Part shown: positions 56,066 through 64,000 of the stretch, piece after piece
Layout: each line of letters opens with the position of its first letter
Position numbering within the stretch: the stretch's first letter is position 1
Source of the DNA: Chondrosia reniformis
Taxonomy: Eukaryota; Porifera; Demospongiae; Chondrillida; Chondrillidae
NCBI GenBank assembly: GCA_947172415.1
Contig: OX359199.1
Location: forward strand, 3,622,001 to 3,686,000
Direction: 5' to 3'
Length of the DNA: 64,000 nucleotides
The notes under the pieces: model-generated
The model's database searches: none
What the model was told of the DNA's origin: nothing
Seen by the model: only the letters and a program-made list of their open reading frames with translations
Translations under genes and position numbers: made by a program

Positions 56066-57290
56066 CATGGATAGGTAAAAATATTAACAGAAAAAAAAAG
56101 AAGAGATGACAAAGCTTAAAGTACCAAAGTTTTACTACGATCGTCTAAACGAATTTATTTTATTTATTTTACATCAATATACAGCAACAATCCTGCCTTA
56201 AACTTAACATGAACGTATACAAATACGCTTTATCTAACCTTCGCTACAACTCGCTTATTCCGTAGCTCCTTCTCGTAGGAGAGCGTCGACTTGTCATAGC
56301 CGTTCACGAAAGGGATGATCTTCTTTAACAACGAGGCGGTGACGTTTTCGCAACGTCACTAGATTCACTAAATGTTTACGGAGCGATATACGAGAGGTGT
56401 TGGTGACGCACTAGAGAAACATCATAATACATCACCAGATTGCACAATCGTAAACTTGCATTCTTCATTATATCTTGATTATTTTGCAACTTTAATTAAG
56501 CAAAACTTCGCCAGACGTTTCCTATGCACATGTACCATGATATATGTCAGTTTCACAGTTATCTGACAAATTGAAATTTTTTATTAATATAACACATTGT
56601 TTGAATATAAATTTTCCATAGGCTTTCTGTAGTCCTATGGCCTTTTATATGCAGACTTTGTCCTCCGTTTTCTAACAAACGGAGGCCTAAATAAGAAATC
56701 CTTTAATTTAAAACGAGTTTGCCATAGGATTATAGAAAAGCTATAGAAAATTTATATTGAAACCAAGTGTTATATTAGTAAAAAATTTCAATTTTTCAGA
56801 TAACTGTGAAACCGACATATATCATGGTACATGTTTATGACAAACGTCTGGCGAAGTTTTGCTTAATTAAATGAGCAAAATAATCAAGATATAATGAATT
56901 CAAGGCTACGATTGCGCAATCTGGTGATGTGTGGTGATGTTCCTCTGATGCGTTGCGAACACCTCTCGTATATCTCTCCGTACACATTTAGTAAAAAATC
57001 ATGTGACGTTCCGAAAACGTCACCGCCTCGTTGCTAAAGAAGATCATCCCTTTGTGACGGCTATGACAAGTCGACGCTCTCCTACGAGAAGGAGCTAGCG
57101 AACAGGCGAGTTGTAGCGAAGGTTAGATAAAGCGTTTTTGTATACGTCCCCGTCAAGTTTGAGGCAGAGTTGTTCCTATATTGATGCGAAAGACTGAATT
57201 CGTTTGGTCGACCGTATTACTTTGGTAATTTAAGTTCTGTCTTCTCTTCTTACGTTATCTGTTAATGTTTTTACTTGTCCATGTGTAGGA
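56066..57290. repeat. Large palindromic element F2
   Basis: Two arms of about 570 bp (56066-56640 and 56721-57290) are complementary along their length with scattered mismatches, around a spacer of about 80 bp that holds its own hairpin (CCTCCGTTTTC...AACGGAGG). Each arm has a trace of an open frame (GYDKSTLSYEKEL..NKRVVAKVR and a stop, read outward) also present in the copy at 58.9-59.6 kb. The outer ends begin CACATGGA. No known domain. It may be an inverted dimer of an element that elsewhere exists singly. Confidence 0.8.
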
Positions 57291-57320
57291 ATAAGGAGTG
57301 TTTGTTGCAATCATTATGAG

Positions 57321-57480
57321 AATAAAGCCTTGTTGAGTTTAAGCAACATGAATTTACAAATTTCCTATTTGTACTAAATTGTATTCCCATTCCTCATGTA
57401 TTGCTGATGAAGACCTCTGTTTTGAAACGTCCAGAATTAGTAATTTCATGTTGCTGACGTTCAACAAGGCTTTATTCTTA
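57321..57480 (+). ncRNA. Hammerhead-like retroelement unit adjoining F2
   Basis: Closed by complementary ends of about 30 nt (GAATAAAGCCTTGTTGA...CAACATGAA and its complement at 57447-57480). Inside, CTGATGA at 57404-57410 and GAAAC at 57424-57428 bracket a short possible stem II (AGAC/GUUU), the layout of a hammerhead ribozyme core. The flanking strand GAATTTACAAATTTCC is partly complementary to the strand after GAAAC, which could form another stem. An inverted copy is at 58712-58872. Resembles non-autonomous retrozymes or Penelope pseudo-LTR ribozymes. Activity is not demonstrated. Confidence 0.45.
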
Positions 57481-57699
57481 TCCATGTGTAATACATACAG
57501 TAACGAAATTGCTCATAGTGAATGTCTATAACTATAGTGAAATACTTTGTTAGCTAATTACACTCAAGTACACTACACAGTGCAATATATATAAGTACAC
57601 ACATGGATAAGAATAAAGCTTAGTTGAACGTCAGCAACACGAAATATATAAGTATATACAGTAATATATATATATATAAAATACTAAAATTACAGTCAA

Positions 57700-58510
57700 G
57701 TACTACACAGTACAAGTTACAAATTTAAGAGGGCCAAGTGACCCCTATAGGATAATCAGTATTTTAAATAATACGTATAGTTGCAGACTTTCAAATGCTC
57801 AACTACTGCATAGACAGTAGTAGTTGATACAGATCATCCAATTGCAAGGTAGAACACATGGCCTACCAATTACCTTTTCACACCTTAGTATATAGACTGA
57901 AGATGATGCATCTGCATGCCATATATCAACAAAGGCTCCAGTATTAAAGGGGTCTCAGCTAATAACAACAGCAGATTTGATTTGCCTTGTGAGGGAGCTA
58001 AGAACACCGACGGTTGGTTGCATGCATTCGCATAATCAACAGGGTTAGAGACCATTTTGTAACTTGTACACAAGGGACATAAAAGGCCAAGGCCTTTATA
58101 TACGTATGTGATGTCCCTTGTGTACAGGTTACAAAATGTTCTCTAACCCTGTTGATTATGCGAATGCATGCAACCAACCGTCGGTGTTCTTAGCTCCCTC
58201 ACAAGGCAAATCAAATCTGCTGTGGTTATTAGCTGAGACCCCTTTAATAATGGAGCCTTTGTTGATATATGGCATGCAGATGCATCATCTTCAGTCTATA
58301 CTAAGGTGTGAAAAGGTAATTGGTAGGCCATGTGTTCTACCTTGCAATTGAATGATCTGTATCAACTACTAGTCTTAATGCAGTAGTTGAGGATTTCAAA
58401 GCCTGCAACAGTACTAGTGTGACTAAAGTCTTGTACTGTTTAAAATACTGATTATCCTAGGGGTCACTTGGATCTCTTTAAATTTGTAACTTGCACTGCA
58501 TGTGTAGCTA
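57700..58510. repeat. Large palindromic element F1
   Basis: Symmetric about 58095: arms 57700-58079 and 58112-58510. The inner 190 bp of each arm is nearly identical as complement (for example GACTGAAGATGATGCATCTG and its complement), with outer parts more diverged. The 32-nt loop contains AAAGGCCAAGGCCTTT. A single-arm copy is at 55320-55795. Open frames on both arms are mirror translations (NACNQPSVFLAPSQGKSN) with no recognised domain. Confidence 0.85.
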
Positions 58511-58711
58511 GTACTTGATTGTAATTTTAATATTAGTCACTTGGCCCTCTTAAATTTGTAACTTGTACTGTGTAGTACTTGATTGTAATTTTAATATTGC
58601 CAGTAACTTTCACTGTGTAGTGTACTTGAGTGTAATTAGCCTCACTATACTTAAGACATTGACTATGAGCAATTTCGTTATGAGATTCTACTGTACACAT
58701 GGAAAATGTAC

Positions 58712-58872
58712 ACACATGGATAAGAATAAAGCCTTGTTGAACATCAGTAACATAAATTTACTAATTCTGGACGTTTCAACCCGGAAGTCTTCATCAGTAA
58801 TACAGGAATGGGAATATCAAGTAGGAAATTAGTAAATTCTTGTTCCTGAAGCTCAACAAGGCTTTATTCTCA
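58712..58872 (-). ncRNA. Second hammerhead-like unit, inverted
   Basis: Reverse-strand counterpart of 57321-57480: CTGATGA complement at 58791-58797 and GAAAC complement at 58773-58777, with the AATAAAGCCTTGTTGA ends. On the - strand, AATTTACTAATT before the core pairs perfectly with AATTAGTAAATT after GAAAC, a candidate closing stem. It adjoins the F2 half-copy just as the other unit adjoins F2. Confidence 0.45.
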
Positions 58873-58899
58873 TAATGATCGCAACAAACACTCCTAATT

Positions 58900-59555
58900 C
58901 CTACACATGGACAAGTAAAAATATGAACAAAAAGCGTAAGAAGAGAAGACAGAGCTTCAATTACCAAAGTTTTATTAAGGTCGACTAAACAAATTTCTTT
59001 TGCATCAATATAGGGACAATTCTGCCTCAAACTTAACGGAAACGTACACATATACGCTTTATCTAACCTTCGCTACAACTCGTTTATTCCGTAGTTCCTT
59101 CTCGTAGTAGAGCGTCGACTTGTCATAGCCGTTCTCGAAAGGATGATCTTCTTTTGCAACGAGCCCTGACGTTTTCCCAACGTCACATGATAATCCATTA
59201 AATATGTACCGAGCGACATACGAGAGGTGTTGGTGACGCACTAGGCAAACATCATAATACATCACCAGATTGCGCAATAGTAAACTTGTATTCTTCATTA
59301 TATCTTGATTGTTTTGCAACTTTAATTAAGCAAAACTTCGCCAGACGTTTGTCATACACATGTACCATGATATATGTCGGTTTCACAGTGATCTGATCCA
59401 TTGATAATTTTTATTAATATAACACTTGGTTTCAATATAAATTTCATATAGGTTTTCTATAGTCCTATGGCATTTTATATGCAGACTTTGTCCTCTGTTT
59501 TCTACCAAACGGAGACCTAAATGAAAAATCCCTTATTTAAAAATGAGTTTTATAC
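58900..59555. repeat. Half-copy of palindromic element F2
   Basis: Collinear with 56066-56720 (left arm plus the CCTC/TGTTTTCTACCAAACGGAG spacer), with about 10 percent differences by eye. It ends at the spacer, without the mirrored arm. The - strand frame (ENGYDKSTLYYEKELRN to KVR and a stop) is open for 86 codons, longer than in the palindrome. Confidence 0.8.
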
Positions 59556-59694
59556 CCTAAACTTTATGATACTACGCCCATTCTGTTGCTAGGTACTTTC
59601 CTGGAGTCAAATGAATTATTTATATTATATTATTTATTTATATTATTTATATTATATTAGATTATCTTAGTATATTGTAACTTGTACTGTATAT

Positions 59695-59760
59695 ATCCGT
59701 AACATGAAGCCATACATAAATCGCGTTATGAAAACAATAGAGGGGCTGCTAAAAAAGGGT
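59695..59760. repeat. Copy of the DYNC2I1 upstream segment
   Basis: ATCCGTAACATGAAGCCATA to AACAATAGAGGGGCTGC matches the complement of 33060-33125, immediately upstream of the DYNC2I1 start. Another displaced fragment. Confidence 0.7.
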
Positions 59761-60089
59761 CCAATGTATAGCAATAGCACATATGTCAAGTAACATAAAT
59801 TAAAGGAACACTTAAACCATGATACATAATACAAACAGCAGCATACACATACCAAGCTAGCTATCAGTGTATATACTCACGAACCTTTCACTCAATCACT
59901 CCTTACTACTATTATTAGGGTTTCTCTGAGAAATATATCACCAAGGTGGGAAAATACAACATAGCAAAGCTTTGAGGAGCCATCCTAGTTTAATTTGCTA
60001 ATAGTAATTATTGATAATTGACTTTCTTCAAGGGGGAGGGGAAAATATTGAAATTACCCTCACTAAAATGAACCATGAGTACACTGACG

Positions 60090-60345
60090 TACCTTTCGTT
60101 CAATCAGATGGTCCTTACTATCAGCTTTCAGAAGAACAGGTGTCAGCAAACGGTGCAATACACTTTCAAACATTTCATCGGAGTCGGCTAGGGCAATCTG
60201 CCAAAACGCTCTTTCAACTAGTTCTAAAAGTATTCAATGCACGTAACAATAAATATAAACAGAGAAGATGTAGCCTCAGATATATCCTCTCCTTCGGTCA
60301 TACACTGAAGAGTAGCGAGGATGTCTTTCAGAGAAGCTTACCTAT
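60090..60345 (-). CDS. Probable exon of an unknown protein
   Basis: On the - strand an open frame reads SLKDILATLQCMTEGEDISE, continues to FIFIVTCIEYF, and after a 1-nt shift in TTTT continues LELVERAFWQIALADSDEMF...VLHRLLTPVLLKADSKDHLI to a consensus GTACGT donor. About 80 residues, helical and Leu-rich like HEAT-type or telomere/kinase scaffolds, but I cannot name it. The + strand frame at 60011-60406 is the shadow of this exon. The upstream acceptor is weak. Confidence 0.4.
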
Positions 60346-60409
60346 TTCACTTGTCACTGGCTCAGGTTGCCTAAATATACATAAAATGAAACATTCGCAG
60401 TACTGATAG

Positions 60410-61235
60410 CAATTTTCGTGCACAATAATGCTTTAGAAATAAAGATCTAAATATGCAACGTACTTCGTATTTGTTTGGCCGGCCATTTTCTGCTACATGT
60501 ACTATAAAGGGGAAAATCCCTTGGTGCGCTCTAGCATTGGTGCTTTGATCTTGAGCTTTGAAAGTAAGTCATTTACCCCGCTGCAGTGGTCCCAGCTACA
60601 TGCACTCTATAGTCATGCTATTAGAAGACTTAGCTAGTCATATACATAACAATACCATATCTAGTCGAAGAGGAATTTTTAGTGATCAAATATAAACTAA
60701 ATCTTCTTATCTCCTTTTAGGATATAGTGTTGCAAGGGTTAGAGGACTCGTTCAAAGTAATTTTGTACCTCTATTAAAATCATAGCCATGGCAAGTTGAG
60801 ATGGGACTTAACTATATATGTATGATTACATACGTAGTATACGGTGCATAGAACTGTAAAGTGTATGTATTGTAGTAATATTGTTAGTAACTTGTTCATG
60901 ATTGTTATTCAAATAATCCAACACACGCAAACACTCTAATTTAGTAATTTAGCAATGATACAAACCAGTTCAACTAGTAATCAAGCAAATTGTCAAGTAT
61001 ATATAAAGAATGTAGTTCACACTCAACCTATCAGAGAGTACGGTAGTACTCTCTATGTAGGGATGGTACGGGTTGTTTCGTTTTCCCCAAACATTGGTAT
61101 AGGAGCGAAATTCCGAATTAGGCTGAAAATCGCCGAAATGAGACTATGTAGAGTTAAATATAGAACAGCCATGCTATAAATAGGCCTTGAAGGCAAGCGA
61201 CCGTGTATCGTTGGCAAATGAACGAACTTTGAAAT
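60410..61235. other. No gene seen
   Basis: No supportable exon. A 74-residue frame (60955-61179, +) lacks a domain or splice support. Confidence 0.35.
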
Positions 61236-61240
61236 CTCCC

Positions 61241-61295
61241 ATTTTCGTTTTCTTCTTCATCTTCTTCATCTTCTTCTTCATCTTCTTCGCCCGCT
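61241..61295. repeat. TTC/ATC trinucleotide tract
   Basis: CTTCTTCATC-type repeat. The - strand would encode an acidic Glu/Asp run (EEDEEEDEEDEEE), which may be coding, but no exon context was established. Confidence 0.85.
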
Positions 61296-61548
61296 GTAAC
61301 TAAAAAACGAAATAAGCCTTCGGACTACTTCTTAATCGAAATTACTCTAATTTTTCCGAGCTGTATTCTTTTGTAGAAGCGAGAGCGATAACGCTATTAT
61401 TGAGTATGACAGTTTTCATGGCTCCAGAGTCAAGACCTCAATAAATTCGCCATTTTAATGACGTCATAATCAGTCGAAGATTGCGAAACCAAAGTGGTTT
61501 AAAATACAACAAATTCCTAGCTTATGCTCCATTAAAAAGTACAGAAAC

Positions 61549-61791
61549 TAGAGAATAATAAAAATTTTCTACAAAAATAGTGAAGATGTAGGGTTGGCAC
61601 AAAAAGCATAGAAACAAGAAAGGAATGTTACACAGTGAAGCATTAGCTATGCATGAATCCTACAAGCAAGGGTGTTGTATGATTCATGCATAGCTAATGC
61701 TTCACTGTGTAACATTCCTTTCTTGTTTCTATGCTTTTTGTGCCAACCCTACATCTTCACTATTTTTGTAGAAAATTTTTATTATTCTCTA
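61549..61791. repeat. Perfect palindrome, 111-bp arms
   Basis: Arms 61549-61659 and 61681-61791 are exact complements base by base (starting TAGAGAATAATAAAAATTTT). A further 5-6 nearly paired bases leave a loop of about 10 nt. Perfect identity implies very recent origin or active maintenance. The structure ends 66 bp before the last PTP exon's stop codon in genomic order, so it lies in or just beyond that gene's 3' UTR. A transcript would form a long perfect hairpin. Confidence 0.97.
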
Positions 61792-61856
61792 GTATAGTTT
61801 ACAATTAACTACCAAATCAAACAGTCAAGTGTTTATTGTCACCATCTTGCAATTGG

Positions 61857-63750
61857 TTACTTGAAATTGGCATATGTGTCAAAAGACTCCTGATAGCTGA
61901 GAAGTATTTCATGGCACACCTCATAATCGACCTACATTTAATATTCAAGGCATATACTTACATTATGTACTGTTAGTACATGAGTTGTCTAAAAACGTTT
62001 TCCTACATACGTACTCCATCCATTCTATAATGAAAGGCCTGTAGGGAACTAAACCTAGTGAGAGCTTTGGATGAGGATACAGGAGTCTTCTCTTTCTTCT
62101 TCTGCTCTACTGGGTCACAGAGCTTTTTCAAATACCAAGATGAATTATATGTAAAATAGGTTGATTACTATAGACCATAATTTATTTATAATAATTATAT
62201 AAATTACCAAACATGTTACACTATACACATCTTACAGCTGATGACACCATGTGTGGTCTGCTAGCACGGAGAGACTTAACCCTCTGAAATATATCCATCA
62301 TTCCTTCCACTTTGATCCTCTCAATTTCAGACATTGCACATAGGAATACCCCAGTCCTTGACATACCATCACTGAAGGAATAAATGTTACGTCAGCCTGT
62401 ATTATACATACCTGTTCATGTTAAATTTATACTAACCAATTAGAATAGGAACTATGTATATATAGCATTATTGAAAAGGAGGTATGTGTTTTTAGAGTTG
62501 TATATGGAATATACATATATTAGTCTAGAAAACATCTATTCTAAGTTTCTTTCCTCAGCCTTAATGATGTCAACTGTAGGAAAATGCATATGGTTTTGTA
62601 GATTATTCATGGCTTATGTTTAGTGCCTAAAAATACACTGAGATACAATATGCATAGAAAGCTATATACATATATATGTAGGTTGTTATTGTTTAATTGC
62701 AATGTATCTAGGTTCAGTGTGTGTGCTTGCTCTACTGTGTATGTATGTATAAGAGACGTACTCGCACATGATGATCACTGGAGCATGTGTTTTGTAGTGT
62801 GTCCTCTCAGTGTCACCCATCATTGTCAGAAGACCTGGTGTCCTTGGATGATCATCCCTTGGCCAACCATAGTAATGGTACAGATGCACAGTCAGTGTCA
62901 CCTTCTCGGTAGTCCTCTATATACGTATTTACCTAGGTAAATATAATTTATTCATATTTATATGTACGTACATACTGTATATTTGTACGTACATACATAT
63001 GTACCATTTATATGAGTGTAGAGCTACATATGGAGTCAGTTTAATGTGCATTATATGTTTGGGCTTCATTTAGGGGACAGGGGCATTCCTACCCTGTTAA
63101 ATCTGATACCCCCTTGGTATAAGTAAGTACACTAGGATACCTCCCAGTAACAAGTTTTGTCCATTATTGATTGGTGAAATATGTACTTGTGTGAAGTTAC
63201 AAGCTTATACAGTGTAATTTAAAACTTTTCTCAGGAACCCATGCCCCAGACCTCCTTATACATATGGACAACAAGGGAATCCCCGCTCCCAACATTTTCA
63301 TGAAAACTGTTTTCACCCCTCCACCCTTGATATTTTTGTTAATGAAGCCCTGATTATACACTTACATTTGAATAATCTGTTACTGTCAGCTTATACATAT
63401 TAAAGTCTATTTCTTTGCTTTTAAAATTTAGATCAACTTCTATGTCACCAAGCTGCATCTTATTAGTCTCTTCCACTGGCCAAAAGTGACTACAAGTTGA
63501 CTGTATGGAAACAAAGTGAGTCCCTATAATAGTCTCTGCAGTACATTACAGTGCAGTTATTAGGATAGGAATTGGATGCAGGAGTAGTATTTCACAAGCA
63601 ACTGTGTATTCTCTCACTTACCTCCTCTGCTTCAACAAAGTTGGCCAGTACAATTATAGTTGGACATTTGTTGTTTGCAATGACTTTCCAGATATCTTCT
63701 GTGTGTTTCATTGGTGCTTGTGCAGCAATATATTTCTTGCCACCATATCC
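61857..63750 (-). CDS. Receptor-type tyrosine phosphatase, C-terminal phosphatase domain
   Basis: Exons on the - strand: about 63622-63750 (GGKKYIAAQAPMKHTEDIW, CPTIIVLANFVEAEE), 63366-63500 (STCSHFWPVEETNK), 62762-62916 (VHLYHYYGWPRDDHP), 62236-62371 and 61857-61931 (TYANFK and a stop). These are ordered PTP motifs. The loop assembled across the 62762/62371 junction reads CDDGMSRTG, so CX5R is intact. The usual WPDxG is WPRDD, lacking aspartate at the normal position, which is typical of weak or inactive D2 domains. The ending TYANFK and the stretch LRASRPHMV are those of receptor PTPs. The rest of the gene is beyond 64000. Confidence 0.85.
62036..62115. repeat. Family D1 copy in a PTP intron
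   Basis: GGCCTGTAGGGAACTAAACC then GCTTTGGATGAGGATACAGG, matching 51480-51560. It lies between the last two PTP exons. Confidence 0.75.
62920..63360. other. PTP intron
   Basis: Lies between PTP exons at 62762-62916 and 63366-63500. AT-rich with GTAC/ATAC-rich dyads near 62960-63000. No separate gene. Confidence 0.5.
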
Positions 63751-63912
63751 CTTCGTAGTACGTAGTGTAATGGGTACAGTACGTATATATACAAAATGGT
63801 TTATGTGTAGATACAGTTCTGTCAATTGCATATAAATATGTACGTATATCCTTATTATTTGATTAGTGGATTCCATATGAGCATCCAGAGAGATATCCTT
63901 TTGCTGATGAAG

Positions 63913-64000
63913 CCTCCTCTGCTTCAACAAAGTTGGCCAGTACAATTATAGTTGGACATTTGTTGTTTGCAATGACTTTCCAGACATCTTCTGTGTGTTT
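63913..64000 (-). pseudogene. Duplicated partial PTP exon
   Basis: The 88 bases match 63621-63708 with one difference (ACATC versus ATATC). They encode the same EDVWKVIANNKCPTIIV... segment. The donor following EAEE in the first copy is replaced by GCTTCATCAGC, so splicing as in copy 1 is lost. The duplicate runs off the window edge. Confidence 0.8.

Noticed and set aside
60011-60406. 131-residue + strand frame
   Set aside because: It is the shadow of the better supported - strand exon, which has a splice donor and coherent sequence.
63572-63835. 87-residue + strand frame in the PTP region
   Set aside because: It is antisense to a clear PTP exon and has no domain of its own.

Overview
The window is eukaryotic and almost certainly metazoan. 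Genes are split into short exons with GT-AG introns, many under 100 bp, in AT-rich DNA. The recognisable proteins are animal or broadly eukaryotic: a PARP14-like macro/ART protein, the dynein-2 intermediate chain DYNC2I1 (WDR60), a class I myosin tail, a beta-adaptin N-terminus and a receptor-type tyrosine phosphatase. The compact introns together with receptor PTP and PARP14-type genes would fit a demosponge or another early-branching animal; that placement is inference. Many coding stretches carry single-base frameshifts at homopolymers, which may be long-read assembly errors, but several substitution-type stops are also present.

Layout. (1) 1-1.36 kb is the 3' half of a PARP14-like gene, a near-exact inverted copy of 40.91-42.26 kb. 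(2) 1.36-23 kb, + strand, is a decayed array of exon cassettes from one unrecognised family: short start exons, C2H2-like zinc-finger exons and many coiled-coil exons, some with a repeated octapeptide. A 3-kb part is tandemly duplicated (1.36-4.36 and 6.27-9.6 kb), and a piggyBac-like remnant abuts one zinc-finger exon. (3) 23-28 kb is a patchwork of reverse transcriptase remnants, a guanylate kinase exon, histone H3 pseudogenes, 20-bp minisatellites and a displaced WDR60 fragment. (4) 29.1-33.0 kb, - strand, holds DYNC2I1, recognisable end to end but lacking the middle WD repeats. (5) 33-37 kb is satellite-like repeats, further GUK/H3 fragments and a fold-back element. (6) 37.4-40.5 kb, - strand, has a beta-adaptin N-terminus followed by a myosin-I IQ/TH1 tail, each truncated on the side facing the other. 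(7) 40.7-48.5 kb, - strand, holds the full PARP14-like locus. (8) 49-60 kb is gene-poor, with a Penelope-type GIY-YIG remnant and nested palindromic elements carrying hammerhead-ribozyme-like cores. (9) 61.9-64 kb, - strand, is the C-terminal part of a receptor-type PTP, with a perfect 111-bp-arm palindrome just beyond its stop codon.

The named genes do not form one pathway. The unifying theme is rearrangement: inverted duplications, exon shuffling, dispersed minisatellites and small fold-back or ribozyme-bearing elements. The most promising unusual material is the 55-59.6 kb palindrome plus hammerhead cluster, the 61.55 kb palindrome, and the zinc-finger/coiled-coil cassette array.
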